A DNA stretch of 64,000 bases from Methylocaldum sp035627495 (GCF_035627495.1 NZ_DASPLO010000197.1:10682-74681); one strand, 5' to 3'; numbered from the stretch's first letter, positions 9,965 to 20,225 are shown. Translations and numbers: made by a program. The notes: generated from the letters alone by a model not told the origin.

Positions 9965-11041
9965 ATGAGAATTGCATTGATCAGCGATGCATGGCATCCG
10001 CAAATCAACGGGATCGTAACGACACTGACTCGCACAACGGAGGCCCTGTACAGACTTGGGCACACGGTCGAACTGTTCACGCCGGATCGTTATCGTACCT
10101 GGCCCTGCCCAGGCTATCCGGCGGTCGGTTTGGCTTTCTTGTGCGGCCCGCGCCTTCGGCCGAATATCAGAGCTTTTAAGCCGGACGCCATCCATCTCGC
10201 GACGGAAGGCTCGATCGGCTTCGCCGCTCGGCGCTACTGCCTGGAAAGAGGCTACAACTTCACCACCGCGTTCCATAGCCGGTTTCCGGAATATTTTAAA
10301 ATGCGCGTCGGTCTGCCCTTGTGGATCAGTTACAGTTACTTGCGCTGGTTCCACAGCGAGAGCACGCGCATCATGGTGTCCACCGAGTCGCTGCGTCGGG
10401 AATTGTCCGGCAAAGGCTTCAACAACCGCCTGGTCATTTGGTCGCGCGGCGTCGATACAGAGTTATACCGGCCCAGGGAGAAAGACTTCTTGCGCGCTCC
10501 ACGTCCTATTTTTATATATCTCGGCCGCGTGGCCATCGAGAAAAACGTGGAGGATTTTCTGAAACTGGACTTGCCGGGCACCAAGTATGTCATCGGCGAC
10601 GGACCGCAGCGTCCCGAACTGGAGCAAAAATATCCGATGGCGCGGTTTTTGGGCTATCAAACCGGCGAGGCACAGGCACGCTCGATAGCCGCTGCGGACG
10701 TCATGGTCTTCCCAAGCCGCACCGATACGTTCGGCCTGGTGATTCTGGAAGCGCTCGCCTCGGGCATCCCGGTCGCCGCCTATCCGGAAACGGGTCCGAA
10801 AAATATTATCGGCAACGCACCGGTCGGTGTTCTCGCCGGCGACCTCAAACAAGCGGCGCTGAACGCCCTCAAGCTCAATCCCGCCGACTGCCGCCGCCAT
10901 GCGCTGAGCTATTCCTGGGAGCAAAGCGCCCGCCAGTTCGTCGGCAATCTGACGCCGATGATCCACACAAGCGGCAATGCAGGATTTTTTCCTGACCGCG
11001 AAGTAATCCTCGATGAAGTGCAGCGGAATCGAGGTGATTAG
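9965..11041 (+). CDS. GT4-family glycosyltransferase (alpha-mannosyltransferase-like)
   Basis: A 358-residue GT-B fold glycosyltransferase. The N-terminal domain starts MRIALISDAWHPQINGIVTT; TAFHSRFPEYF and WSRGVDTELYRP precede the C-terminal nucleotide-sugar domain with YLGRVAIEKNVEDFL. The GT4 signature is SRTDTFGLVILEALASGIPVA, with the conserved E-x7-E spacing. AAGGAG lies 8 bases before the ATG. Such proteins transfer mannose or related sugars to lipids or glycans; the acceptor cannot be deduced. It sits downstream of the GPH transporter. Confidence 0.9.
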   Translation: MRIALISDAWHPQINGIVTTLTRTTEALYRLGHTVELFTPDRYRTWPCPGYPAVGLAFLCGPRLRPNIRAFKPDAIHLATEGSIGFAARRYCLERGYNFTTAFHSRFPEYFKMRVGLPLWISYSYLRWFHSESTRIMVSTESLRRELSGKGFNNRLVIWSRGVDTELYRPREKDFLRAPRPIFIYLGRVAIEKNVEDFLKLDLPGTKYVIGDGPQRPELEQKYPMARFLGYQTGEAQARSIAAADVMVFPSRTDTFGLVILEALASGIPVAAYPETGPKNIIGNAPVGVLAGDLKQAALNALKLNPADCRRHALSYSWEQSARQFVGNLTPMIHTSGNAGFFPDREVILDEVQRNRGD

Positions 11042-11506
11042 GATTAGCGCCGATTGCACCGTTTCCACAAATCTTCGTCTATGCCATTAAGTTAATTTGT
11101 GTAGGGTGGATAAGCGCATAGGAAAAATAAACGCCCTTTTTAGCCAAATCGGAATGTATTGAACGACGTGCGAGTTGTTACTTCCGATTCTGAGTCCGAT
11201 TGATTTTCGACAAGACCTCGTACAGAACGTTGGGCGCTCTTTCGGAAGCAATCCGAAAAGGGGACACGGATAAGGATCAGATCAACGTGACTCGGATTCT
11301 TCAGGGTGGAACCCGATCACGCGGGCTGCTGCCCGTCCCGCCCAGGTTAATCCTGGGAGCATTCCGAAAATGTCTCTTGTGAAACTCAAATTTTTCAATT
11401 CAGTCCGTGGTATCGGGTGCAACCCTGGCCTTGAAACGAGTCTAAGGGGAACTTTGCAGTCCGCCACCTCCTAGGGGGAGAACTGCACCCGCTAGGGACG
11501 GCTGAA
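11042..11506. other. Intergenic, no gene recognised
   Basis: About 465 bp between the glycosyltransferase and the histidine kinase. A 60-codon open frame (11200-11382) has no recognisable content. A purine-rich AAGAGGAGG sits slightly downstream, inside the proposed kinase 5' end, and bears on its start choice. Confidence 0.5.
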
Positions 11507-13957
11507 GTGGCTGGGATGCCCCGTGAGGTTACGCAAGAGGAGGTGGGCCATCCCACAGTGACCACAATGAAAGATTTATCGGAAACCGAGCTTCTCCAGA
11601 GGCTGGCCGCGTGCCGGGACGGTAGCGATGATCAGCCGTGCCAGAACGAGCTGGCGCGGCTGATCCATGAACTCCAGGCGCATGCGCTGGAATTAGAGTC
11701 CCAGAACCGCGAACTTCGGCTGACCCAAGAGGCGCTCAAACAGTCCCGCGACCGCTATGCCGAGCTCTATGAAGCCGCGCCGATCGGCTATCTGAACCTG
11801 GACTCCCAAGGGGTAATCCGAGACATCAATCGGGCCGGGGCGACCCTGCTCGGCCGAGAGCGCGTACATCTGGTGGGTTCGCCTTTGCTCCCCTGGGTGG
11901 CTCCGGAAGATCAATCCAAATTTCTGGCGCACCTCCAAGACTGCCGACAACAGGGCCAAGCCGTGGCGGAACTGACCCTCCTCACCCCAGCGGGGACCCG
12001 CCTGGCTGTCCAACTTGCCAGCCAGGAAACCCGCGGCCACGAAAACGGACGGATTCGGTATTTGACGGCTCTGACCGAGCTCACCGAGCGGAAGCGCGCG
12101 GACGCCTTGCGGCGCCAATGGGCGGCCATTGTGGAATCCTCGGACGATGCCATCCTCGGCAAGACCTTGGAGGGGATCATCACCAGCTGGAATGCCGGCG
12201 CGGAGCGGCTGTTCGGCTATACCGCCGACGAGGCCATCGGCCGTCCCATGACCTTCATCATCCCCCCCGAGCGGCAGGCGGAGGAGCGGGAGATTCTTCG
12301 CCGGATCGGCCAGGGTCAGCGCATCGAGCATTATGAGACGGAGCGCCTCGGGAAAGACGGCCGCCGGATCGCCGTCTCGCTCACCGTCTCCCCCTTTCAA
12401 GATGAGCAGGGCCGGGTCATTGGCGCCTCCACGATTGCCCGCGACATCACCGAGCGCAAAGCGGCCGAGCGGCAGCTCAAGGAACGGGAAGCCTTCGCGA
12501 ACAAGGTCCTGATGTCCTCCCTGAACGGCCTCTACATCTACGACGTGAAGGCCGGGAGCGATGTCTTCATCAATGCCCAGTGCACCCAGCTAACGGGATA
12601 CACGCTTGAGGACCTCCAGGCCCTGGCTGGATCGGCCTTTTTCGCCCTGTTTCATCCGGACGACCAAGGCCGCATCATCGCCCACTTCAAAGCCCTTCTC
12701 GATACCGTCAACGGCGAGACCCTGGAGATCGAGTATCGGTTTAAAACCGCGGACGGTCGCTGGATCTGGTGCGTTTCGCGCGATGCGGTGTTCGCCCGCG
12801 AGGCCGACGGGACCGTCCGGCAGATCATCGGTACCTTCCTGGACATCACCGAGCGCAAGCAGGCCGAGCACGCCCTGGCCGCCGAACGCTCCTTGCTCGA
12901 CACGCTCCACATGGCGGCGCCGGTCGGATTAGCATTCCTCGATCCCCAGCTCCGCTATGTCCGCGTCAATGAAGCCTTGGCCGAGATGCACGGTCTTCCG
13001 GTAGCCGACCATTTGGGCCGCTCCCTTCAAGAGATCGTGCCGGAGCTCTGGCCCGCCGTGGAGTCGCTGTACCGAAGCGTGCTGGAACGCGGCGAGCCCG
13101 TCACGCAGGTGGACGTGACCGGCGAGACGAAGGCGCAGCCGGGCGTCCGGCGGCACTGGCTGGCCAACTATTATCCGGTGCGGGTGGATCGCGAGATCAT
13201 CGGCATCGGCGTCATCGTGCAGGACATCACCGAGCGCCAGCAGGCCGAAGAGGCACTGCGCGAAGCCGACCGCCGCAAGGATGAGTTTCTCGCCATGCTG
13301 GGCCATGAGCTTCGGAATCCCTTGATGCCGATCCGGAATGCCGTGCAGATCATGCACAAACTAGGCATGGCAGATCCCAAATTGATCTGGGTGCGGGATT
13401 TGATTGATCGCCAAGTCACCCATTTGGTCCGGCTGGTGGATGATCTTTTGGATGTCTCCCGAATTAGCCGCGGCAAGATCGAACTCAAGAAGGAGCCGCT
13501 CACTCTGGCGGACATCGTGCAGCGGGCCGTGGAGACCAGCCGGCCGCTGATCGAGGCCCGCCGGCATCGATTCTCCGTGCATCTGCCACCGGAGCCGGTG
13601 CACGTCGAAGGCGATCTCATCCGGCTGGCGCAGACGGTGTCGAACTTGCTCAACAATGCCGCCAAGTACACGCCGGAAGGCGGCCGGATCTGGCTGAAGG
13701 CGACACGTGAGCCTGAGGAAGTGGTCATCTCCGTGCGAGATACGGGGGAAGGCATTCCCAGCACTTTGCTGCCCCATCTTTTTAAGGCCTTCACCCAAGC
13801 CGAGCGCACCCTGGACCGGGCCCAAGGCGGCTTGGGGCTGGGCTTGACCATTGTCAAGCGTATCGTGGAACTGCACGGGGGACAGATCGAAGCCAGAAGC
13901 GAAGGGATAGGAAAGGGGAGCGAATTCATTGTGCGGCTGCCGGTCTGCGAGCCATAA
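11507..13957 (+). CDS. Multi-PAS sensor histidine kinase
   Basis: A soluble sensor kinase (816 residues from the GTG at 11507) without membrane helices. A coiled-coil-like start (ELARLIHELQAHALELESQNRELR) leads into four PAS/PAC modules at roughly residues 85-195, 205-320, 330-450 and 460-580, each ending in an ITERK/ITERQ-type motif. HisKA has the phospho-acceptor His in GHELRNPL (residue 600), and HATPase_c shows NLLNNAAKYT, DTGEGI and GLGLGLTIV. The true start may be the ATG at 11567 (MKDLSE) or the GTG at 11558, given the AAGAGGAGG at 11535. No response regulator gene is adjacent, so the partner is unknown. Confidence 0.9.
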   Translation: MAGMPREVTQEEVGHPTVTTMKDLSETELLQRLAACRDGSDDQPCQNELARLIHELQAHALELESQNRELRLTQEALKQSRDRYAELYEAAPIGYLNLDSQGVIRDINRAGATLLGRERVHLVGSPLLPWVAPEDQSKFLAHLQDCRQQGQAVAELTLLTPAGTRLAVQLASQETRGHENGRIRYLTALTELTERKRADALRRQWAAIVESSDDAILGKTLEGIITSWNAGAERLFGYTADEAIGRPMTFIIPPERQAEEREILRRIGQGQRIEHYETERLGKDGRRIAVSLTVSPFQDEQGRVIGASTIARDITERKAAERQLKEREAFANKVLMSSLNGLYIYDVKAGSDVFINAQCTQLTGYTLEDLQALAGSAFFALFHPDDQGRIIAHFKALLDTVNGETLEIEYRFKTADGRWIWCVSRDAVFAREADGTVRQIIGTFLDITERKQAEHALAAERSLLDTLHMAAPVGLAFLDPQLRYVRVNEALAEMHGLPVADHLGRSLQEIVPELWPAVESLYRSVLERGEPVTQVDVTGETKAQPGVRRHWLANYYPVRVDREIIGIGVIVQDITERQQAEEALREADRRKDEFLAMLGHELRNPLMPIRNAVQIMHKLGMADPKLIWVRDLIDRQVTHLVRLVDDLLDVSRISRGKIELKKEPLTLADIVQRAVETSRPLIEARRHRFSVHLPPEPVHVEGDLIRLAQTVSNLLNNAAKYTPEGGRIWLKATREPEEVVISVRDTGEGIPSTLLPHLFKAFTQAERTLDRAQGGLGLGLTIVKRIVELHGGQIEARSEGIGKGSEFIVRLPVCEP

Positions 13958-14178
13958 GCGGTCCTTGGTCCTTTGGACGGAAGTTGCGCTTCCCCGCGCC
14001 GTGCCCCCTACGGGCGGGTGACAAGGCGAATTAACAGGCCGGCTGCCCCGATTCTGGCGAGAAAACTTATTCAAGAGGCTCAAGTCATAAGGTATTACTG
14101 CTTGTTAAGAAAGCAATATCAGTAATCCCCCCTTTTGATGTTCAGGAACGACGCAGATCTCCGCCTAGGAGAGCCGGC

Positions 14179-14400
14179 ATGGAAGACACCGCTCAGCGGA
14201 TCGTCGGTACCTGGCGGCTGGTCCATTCCGTCCGCATCAATCCGGTCAGCGCGTTGCTGGTTCTGCTCGTTCCGCTGGATGTGTTTCTAACGGTGCTGTC
14301 GGGCGCATCGGCACCGGCGATTGGTGACCGACTCGCGCGCCTGACGTGGCGGCTCTTCCGCTGGATGTTCAGACTCTTCGGCCGCCCGCGGACTGATGGA
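14179..14400 (+). pseudogene. Probable N-terminal fragment of an ion-channel-like membrane protein
   Basis: An open frame begins at an ATG after AGGAGAGCC and encodes a hydrophobic stretch (ALLVLLVPLDVFLTVLSG) followed by DRLARLTWRLFRWMFRLF. This resembles the first helix region of two-pore-domain potassium-channel-like proteins. The frame then runs on into the SDR gene in another frame and stops at 14508, so no channel body is present. Either it is a truncated remnant or a small membrane peptide; the family match is from memory and tentative. Confidence 0.35.
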
Positions 14401-14422
14401 TACGAACGACAGGAGTTACGTC

Positions 14423-15172
14423 ATGGGAAAGCTGCAGGGAAAAATTGCGGTCGTCACCGGTGCATCCAAGGGAATCGGCGCATCCATTGCGCAATACTTG
14501 GCTGCTGAAGGTGCAGCGGTTGTCGTCAACTATGCCTCCAGCAAGGAGGGAGCCGATCATGTCGTTGCCGAGATCATCGGCAAAGGCGGAAAGGCGATTG
14601 CGGTGCAGGCCGACATCGCGAAGGAGGCGGACATCCGACGCCTTTTCGCCGAGGCCAAGAAAGCCTTCGGCCCGCTCGACATCCTCGTGAACAACGCCGG
14701 CATCTACGAGTTTGCACCGCTGGAGAACGTGACGGCCGAGCACTTCCACAAAATGTTTAACCTCAACGTGCTGGGCCTGATTCTCGCGACGCAGGAAGCG
14801 GTCAAGCATTTCGGCCCCGCCGGCGGCAACATCGTGAATATCAGTTCGGTGGCCGCTACGTCGGCTCCGCCGAACACGTCGGTGTACAGTGCGAGCAAGG
14901 CCGCCGTCGACGCCGTGACCAAGTCGCTAGCCAAGGAGTTGGGGGCGCGGAACATCCGCATCAATTCCATCAATCCGGGCATGGTCGAAACCGAAGGCGT
15001 GCATGCCGCCGGAATATCCAGCAGTGATTTCCGCAAGGAGGTCGAATCGCAAACGCCGCTCGGTCGGATCGGTCAGCCAAATGACATCGCGCCCGCCGCC
15101 GTGTTTCTGGTGTCGGCCGATTCGGGGTGGATCACCGGCGAAACGCTCTATATCTCGGGCGGATTTCGGTAG
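14423..15172 (+). CDS. Short-chain dehydrogenase/reductase (3-oxoacyl-ACP reductase-like)
   Basis: A 249-residue Rossmann-fold NAD(P)-dependent oxidoreductase. It has the cofactor motif VVTGASKGIG, NNAG (residues about 89-92), the catalytic Ser in NISSVAA, the YSASK motif with catalytic Tyr and Lys, and INPGMVETEG. The ATG at 14423 is chosen over one at 14396 because AGGAG lies 7 bases before it. Substrate specificity cannot be read. It stands between the kinase and the Kef-type antiporter without tight coupling to either. Confidence 0.92.
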   Translation: MGKLQGKIAVVTGASKGIGASIAQYLAAEGAAVVVNYASSKEGADHVVAEIIGKGGKAIAVQADIAKEADIRRLFAEAKKAFGPLDILVNNAGIYEFAPLENVTAEHFHKMFNLNVLGLILATQEAVKHFGPAGGNIVNISSVAATSAPPNTSVYSASKAAVDAVTKSLAKELGARNIRINSINPGMVETEGVHAAGISSSDFRKEVESQTPLGRIGQPNDIAPAAVFLVSADSGWITGETLYISGGFR

Positions 15173-15456
15173 TGCCTTCGTTGACAGAACGGGATCCTAA
15201 AGATAAGACCGCCGCTTCAATGACGTTTCCACTCGATCAAGCCCGGCGGCAGCTTTCGAGTCAACCTCCATGGCGCGGGCTGGCAGATTCGCGCCTCTAA
15301 GGCACCTGACGAACTTTTCTGAAAACTTGTGGGGCGCCACCGGGGCAATACCGATTGCAGTTGCCAGGGTAAGATGGGCACATGGCGCCGCGCCGATCGG
15401 GAGAAACCCCCGGGCGGCCGCGCTTACACTCCGATTCGCCACAGGAAGTCACCCCG

Positions 15457-17274
15457 ATGATCTCGCTGGCTCAAATTGCCCTTTTTCTGTCGGCTGCCGT
15501 CGTGGCGGTACCGCTGTTCCGCTGGCTTCGGCTCAGTTCCATCGTGGGCTATCTGGCCGCCGGCCTGGCCATCGGGCCTTGGGGTCTTCGGCTGGTGACG
15601 GACGTGGGCCATATCCTCCACGCCGCGGAGTTCGGCATCGTGCTGCTGATGTTCATCATCGGCCTGGAACTTCAGCCGACCCGCCTGTTGGCGCTACGGC
15701 GCACGGTGTTCGGGCTCGGCGGCGCGGAGGTAGGGCTCTGCACGCTCCTGCTCGCGGGAGCGGCCTACCTTGGCGGTCTGCCGCCGGTCGCTTCCCTGGT
15801 GGTGGGCTTCGGGCTGTCCCTGTCATCGACCCCACTGGTGCTGCAAGTGCTCGCGGAACGCGGCCAGCTCAAGGCATCCCACGGGCGCTCCGCCTTCGGA
15901 ATCCTCCTGTTTCAGGACCTCGCCGTGCTGCCCGCGCTCGCCGTCTTACCCATTTTGTCGACCGGTTCCGTGGTGCCCGATAATGGCGTCTCGCCCTGGC
16001 TGGCATTGGGTAAGCTGGTCGCGGCGTTGGCGGGGGTGGTCATCGGGGGCCGGATCGTCCTCCGGCCGCTGCTCCGGGTGGTGGCCAAGACCGGGGTCAC
16101 CGAGGCATTTACGGCCGCGGCCCTGCTGACCATCATCGCCACGGCCTTGCTGGTGAACCAAGCCGGGCTGTCCATGGCCTTGGGCGCGTTCCTGGCAGGG
16201 GTATTGCTGGCCGATTCGGAGTTCCGCCATGAGCTGGAGGCCGACATCGAGCCTTTCAAGGGATTGCTGCTCGGGCTGTTCTTCATCGCGGTGGGGATGT
16301 CGGCCAATCTCGGCCTGGTGACGGGGACGCCCGGCGCACTCCTGGCGGTGACGCTCGGATTCCTGCTCATCAAGATTCTGGCCGTATCGGCTTTGGGCAA
16401 GTTGACCCGCCATCCGGGGGATTCGGCGTTTCGGCTGGGTTTCACCTTGCCCGCGGGCGGCGAATTCGCCTTCGTGCTGTTCACGCTGGCCGCCCGTCAG
16501 CGGATTCTCGACGAGGCCACGGCCGATCTGCTCATACTCGCCGTGACCCTGTCGATGATTCTGGGGCCGCTGTTGCTCGCCTTCTACGACACCCATCTCC
16601 AATCCTGGCTCTCGCCCGCGGCGGAACGGCCCTTCGATCCCATCGAGGAACGGGAAAACCGGATCATCATCGCGGGTTTCGGTCGGTTCGGGCAGATCGT
16701 CGCCCGTGTCCTTCGGGCCCGGCGCATCCGCTTCACGGCGCTCGATGCCAACCAGACCCAGGTGGACTTTGTGCGCCGCTACGGCAACAAGGTGTTCTAC
16801 GGCGATGCCGCTCGCCTGGATCTCTTGCGCGCCGCCGGGGCGGATCGGGCCGAGGTCTTTGTGCTGGCCATCGATGACGTGGAGGCTTCGGTGCGCGTCG
16901 CGGAATTGCTGCGCGACCATTTTCCCCACCTGAAGGTCTTCGCCAGGGCTCGCAACCGACAACACGCGTTCCGGTTGATGGATTTCGGCGTCCGCTACCT
17001 GATTCGGGAAACCTACGTCTCCAGCCTGGAGCTGACAACGGCGGTTCTGGAAGCCCTCGGAGAAACCCGGACAAACGCCGTCGACGCGGTGCGCCTGTTT
17101 CGCCGGCACGACGAGAACACCCTGGCGGCCCAGTACGCGATAAAAGACGATGAAGCCAAGATTATCGCCAGCACACGGGAGTCGGCCCAGCAATTGGAGC
17201 ATCTGTTCGAGACGGACCGGCAGGAAGAGCCGAGCCCGCGCGAATCGGCCGACCAGGCCCATTTCCCATCCTGA
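15457..17274 (+). CDS. Kef-type K+/H+ antiporter (CPA2 membrane domain plus RCK/TrkA-N domain)
   Basis: A 605-residue inner-membrane cation:proton antiporter. The first about 390 residues hold 12-13 hydrophobic segments, including GIVLLMFIIGLELQP and FGILLFQDLAVLP, typical of KefB/KefC. Residues about 400-560 form an RCK_N nucleotide-binding domain (IIIAGFGRFGQIVARVL, FYGDAARLDLL, FGVRYLIRETYVSSLELT). In E. coli this family protects against electrophiles under glutathione control; whether that applies here is inference. Start chosen at ATG 15457 because GGAAG lies 9 bases upstream; the same frame opens 25 codons earlier. No KefF/KefG partner is adjacent. Confidence 0.92.
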   Translation: MISLAQIALFLSAAVVAVPLFRWLRLSSIVGYLAAGLAIGPWGLRLVTDVGHILHAAEFGIVLLMFIIGLELQPTRLLALRRTVFGLGGAEVGLCTLLLAGAAYLGGLPPVASLVVGFGLSLSSTPLVLQVLAERGQLKASHGRSAFGILLFQDLAVLPALAVLPILSTGSVVPDNGVSPWLALGKLVAALAGVVIGGRIVLRPLLRVVAKTGVTEAFTAAALLTIIATALLVNQAGLSMALGAFLAGVLLADSEFRHELEADIEPFKGLLLGLFFIAVGMSANLGLVTGTPGALLAVTLGFLLIKILAVSALGKLTRHPGDSAFRLGFTLPAGGEFAFVLFTLAARQRILDEATADLLILAVTLSMILGPLLLAFYDTHLQSWLSPAAERPFDPIEERENRIIIAGFGRFGQIVARVLRARRIRFTALDANQTQVDFVRRYGNKVFYGDAARLDLLRAAGADRAEVFVLAIDDVEASVRVAELLRDHFPHLKVFARARNRQHAFRLMDFGVRYLIRETYVSSLELTTAVLEALGETRTNAVDAVRLFRRHDENTLAAQYAIKDDEAKIIASTRESAQQLEHLFETDRQEEPSPRESADQAHFPS

Positions 17275-17517
17275 ATCCGCCGACCCTTCGGCGGATACGA
17301 AATAGGCTTAGCAACGATCCCGCGCAGATGGCAGGTTTTCGGCCGCAAGCGCCCATCGACGAATAGCTGCTTGCTACTCTCCGACCTACTTATGTGTCGA
17401 GAGGGCGTAGACGGAGGGATGGAGCGCACAAATGTTCGAGTTTGTGCCGCTGATGGATGGCGCAACTCGCCTCGACGGCCCCGCCACCCGGTGGGGCGGG
17501 CGAACGTTGCTGGGTTC

Positions 17518-18330
17518 CTACGGATCGATCGGCGCCAGCGGGAGGACCGCCGACGGGGCACCCTCGTCCGGGTCCGTGCTGAGCAGGCCGAGCGTCCAGG
17601 GAAAGACGTGCACCAACGGTACGACAAGGCCGGGATTGCCTGACGCTGTGTTCAGTCCGAACATCACCACGGCGATCGGCCGCCAGGCATCGTCGCCTTC
17701 GATGCTCAGCTCGACGGAGGCATCAGTGAGCTGACTCCTCGTAAATGGCGCCAGCACCGGCAGGAAATAGAGGTTTCCCTGCCCGCTTTCGAAATCGGGC
17801 TGGGGAGTATCGGGGATCGTGTGGTCTACGACAAGTTCGTCACCGCGGCGGATGCGGACGTGGACGGGGCTGTCCGTGGCGAAGTCGGAAAAGTGGGTGA
17901 TAGTGAACAGCAGGACCCGTTGGATCTCAGTCCGTATGACACCAGGGACCACTGGCCGCAGGGGAAGCGAGATGCGCCCTTCGGATGCGTCGGTGCTGAG
18001 CGTGATGTCCGATTGCTCCTCGTAGCCGAGAGGTACGATGTTGCCGCTGGTGAAGCGCTCGCACCAGGCGACGATGACCTCGGGGCGCCAGGCGTCGGAC
18101 CCCCGTATACCGATGCGCAGGTAATAATTTTCCGGGAGGATCTGGGATTCGGCGACGTCCAGGATGGTGAAACTGCCGCCGCCGGTGGCTACGCTTCGGA
18201 ACAGCTCCATGTCTCGGTGGACAACGTCCAACCCTTCCTGATTCATGATGAAGACAGTTTCGCTCTCGGTACCGGCGTCGGAAGAATTGCTGGTGAGGGT
18301 CGCGACCCAAAGATTGCGGATGAACGGCAT
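17518..18330 (-). CDS. Unrecognised protein with two tandem beta-sandwich-like repeats
   Basis: A 270-residue protein I cannot assign. It has no signal peptide and no membrane segment. It contains an internal duplication: a first unit with DAWRPEVIVAWCERFTSGN and a second with DAWRPIAVVMFGLNTASGN, each ending in a similar LSTD-rich then LPL-P stretch. The pattern resembles PLAT/lipoxygenase-like beta sandwiches, but this is only a visual impression. The start at 18330 has AGGAGG 7 bases upstream; the frame is open 27 codons further, without a ribosome site. It lies 81 bp downstream of another unknown gene in the same direction, and the two probably form one transcript. Confidence 0.7.
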   Translation of the reverse strand: MPFIRNLWVATLTSNSSDAGTESETVFIMNQEGLDVVHRDMELFRSVATGGGSFTILDVAESQILPENYYLRIGIRGSDAWRPEVIVAWCERFTSGNIVPLGYEEQSDITLSTDASEGRISLPLRPVVPGVIRTEIQRVLLFTITHFSDFATDSPVHVRIRRGDELVVDHTIPDTPQPDFESGQGNLYFLPVLAPFTRSQLTDASVELSIEGDDAWRPIAVVMFGLNTASGNPGLVVPLVHVFPWTLGLLSTDPDEGAPSAVLPLAPIDP

Positions 18331-18411
18331 CGTAGCCTCCTTCCCGGAGTGCGGGGAATAAACCTTTATGCAACGAGTTGATCCAGGCAGCCCATCATTT
18401 CCATACCCCAT

Positions 18412-19575
18412 TCAAGGCGCGATGCGAACCTCCACGGAATTGATGAACCATTGAAAGTTGGACCTACTGTGCACTTCTACATCGTCTACACCCGAAATAT
18501 CGAAAGTTCGGGTTCCAACGGTAATGACAACATGCTCCCCGCCCAGCACAGGCCCGGCACTGAACAACTGGGCAAAGTAATGCTGACCGCGGGTCAGGTT
18601 CTCCCTGTGGTGTGTCGAGTCATCACCGTCGAACTCCGCATAAAAATGGGACATCAGCGCTAGCGAGGGTTCCGGAACGTTCGAGTGAAGCACATTCATC
18701 ATGAGGTAGTTGTCTTGACCGGTCCCTGCGTCCGACCAGTACCACTCATCCACCATGCTGAGATCGTGGGTGCCTATCGTGCTCTGAGCATCGATGAGGA
18801 CTTCCACACGACCGGTTGTGGGCGCCTCGAATCCAAATGCTATTTGAGCCTCGGCGGTGGCCTCAGCGTAGTCGTGATCATCGGCAGAGCCGCAATCCAT
18901 GGTGATCTCGTTGCCTACCAGGCCGGAGGACGGGTCTAGAAAGAGCTGTCGGTCGACCCGAAAGTTATCGCTGGCTCGATGATCGAAATCGAAGAGGAAC
19001 CCGAAAAACGGCGGCCTGAACAAGAACCACCGATGAGGGTCGGACGGATCGTCGGCTGGCGCGAGCGTCCCCCAGGGCAGCGGAAATACGTGCAGTGGAG
19101 ACAAGCTTGTCCATTTGTCGAGGTTTTTTGGCAGGTTGTAGCCGGGTGCCACCTTGCCGTCGGCAGCGGAGAGTATGCCCCGCAGCTTTTCATTGGACTC
19201 GCTGCCGAGCTGTCTCAGCTGCTCGGCGCTTGTTCCGAGCTCTAGAAGAAGCGCATTAAGTCTCTCTTTGCGCGCCCAGTTCTCCTTTCTGTATTCACGA
19301 TGCAAATCCACCGGAGGCTGCCAGAGGTCACGAAAGGCGATGCGTTCGCGCTTCATAGCCTCCCGCAGTACCGCTAAGTTATTCGCTCCCAATAGATCGT
19401 GCAATTGACGGCGGAAATCTTCGACGATTTCATCCGCCTTTTGACCGCGCGATTCATCGGTTTTGCGTCGCCGTTCCTCCTGCTGGCTGAATGCTGTTTC
19501 CGCCAACTGACGGTCCTTTGTCGAGAAGTCCGTCAGAAACGGCAAATTGCGAGTTGTTCGGTAACAATATGGCAC
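18412..19575 (-). CDS. Unrecognised 387-residue protein with charged N-terminus and beta-rich C-terminus
   Basis: I do not recognise the family. Residues 15-140 are rich in Arg, Glu and Gln with heptad-like spacing (a probable helical or coiled segment). A central FLFRPPFFGFLFDFDHR motif follows. The last about 190 residues look like a beta-sandwich (GRVEVLIDAQSTIG, GGEHVVITVGTRTF, FINSVEVRIAP). The start is a GTG at 19575 supported by AGAAGGAG 6-7 bases upstream. There is no signal peptide. It precedes the duplicated-domain protein at 17518-18330, and the two are likely co-expressed partners. Confidence 0.7.
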   Translation of the reverse strand: MPYCYRTTRNLPFLTDFSTKDRQLAETAFSQQEERRRKTDESRGQKADEIVEDFRRQLHDLLGANNLAVLREAMKRERIAFRDLWQPPVDLHREYRKENWARKERLNALLLELGTSAEQLRQLGSESNEKLRGILSAADGKVAPGYNLPKNLDKWTSLSPLHVFPLPWGTLAPADDPSDPHRWFLFRPPFFGFLFDFDHRASDNFRVDRQLFLDPSSGLVGNEITMDCGSADDHDYAEATAEAQIAFGFEAPTTGRVEVLIDAQSTIGTHDLSMVDEWYWSDAGTGQDNYLMMNVLHSNVPEPSLALMSHFYAEFDGDDSTHHRENLTRGQHYFAQLFSAGPVLGGEHVVITVGTRTFDISGVDDVEVHSRSNFQWFINSVEVRIAP

Positions 19576-20225
19576 ACGCGTACTCCTTCTGCGTAATGGG
19601 GCAGACCACGGTTTCCGGTAGACTGCGACCCGGTTCCTTGCCCAAATCCCTTCGATACTGCGCCCGTCCCGCTCTCCGTCGACGTTCCCCGGTACCAGAT
19701 CCGGTGAATCGATGGTCCGTTTCCTATTATTCCTTATTCACGATTCAAGCTCAGTGTTAATCCGCAAAGCCAGACTATCGATTGAGTCCTTTCTGCGTAG
19801 CTTCCGTAAAGTTTCTACCACTCCGCCTATCGCCTTAACAATACGTCGTTTATCTGAACGGCCGATCTACACGGAATTTCTGACGTTCGTGATGCGTGAG
19901 ACGACAGGCTGATTTGGGTCGACAGCCGAAGTTCGGCTCAAACGCAGCTCAGGCCATGATGAACTGCTTGGATTTTGTCTGGGCTGGCGTGGGCTTGCCT
20001 TCGGTCTGGGGGCGGCTGAAAAATCCAGTATTTTTTGGGTGATGAAAATTTTGTGCGGAAAATGCAGGGTCAAATAGGCTTTGCTAAAGCCCATCGGACG
20101 GGGCAGTTGCGGGAATACCGCGACCCACTTAGTGATTTTCATTGATCGTTAATCTCCCTGTCACAGTTTCGTTATCCGTGCTGCGTACTATCGCGACGGC
20201 ATAACAACCAACCAGGGAGTTTTCA
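19576..20225. other. Intergenic; possible weak Pho-box half site before the phosphatase
   Basis: About 650 bp. A minus-strand open frame of 91 codons (19867-20142) has no recognisable content and is left unassigned. At 20158-20175 CTGTCAC is followed at 11-bp spacing by TCGTTAT, a partial match to the PhoB direct repeat, in front of the phosphatase gene. This is suggestive only. Confidence 0.35.
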
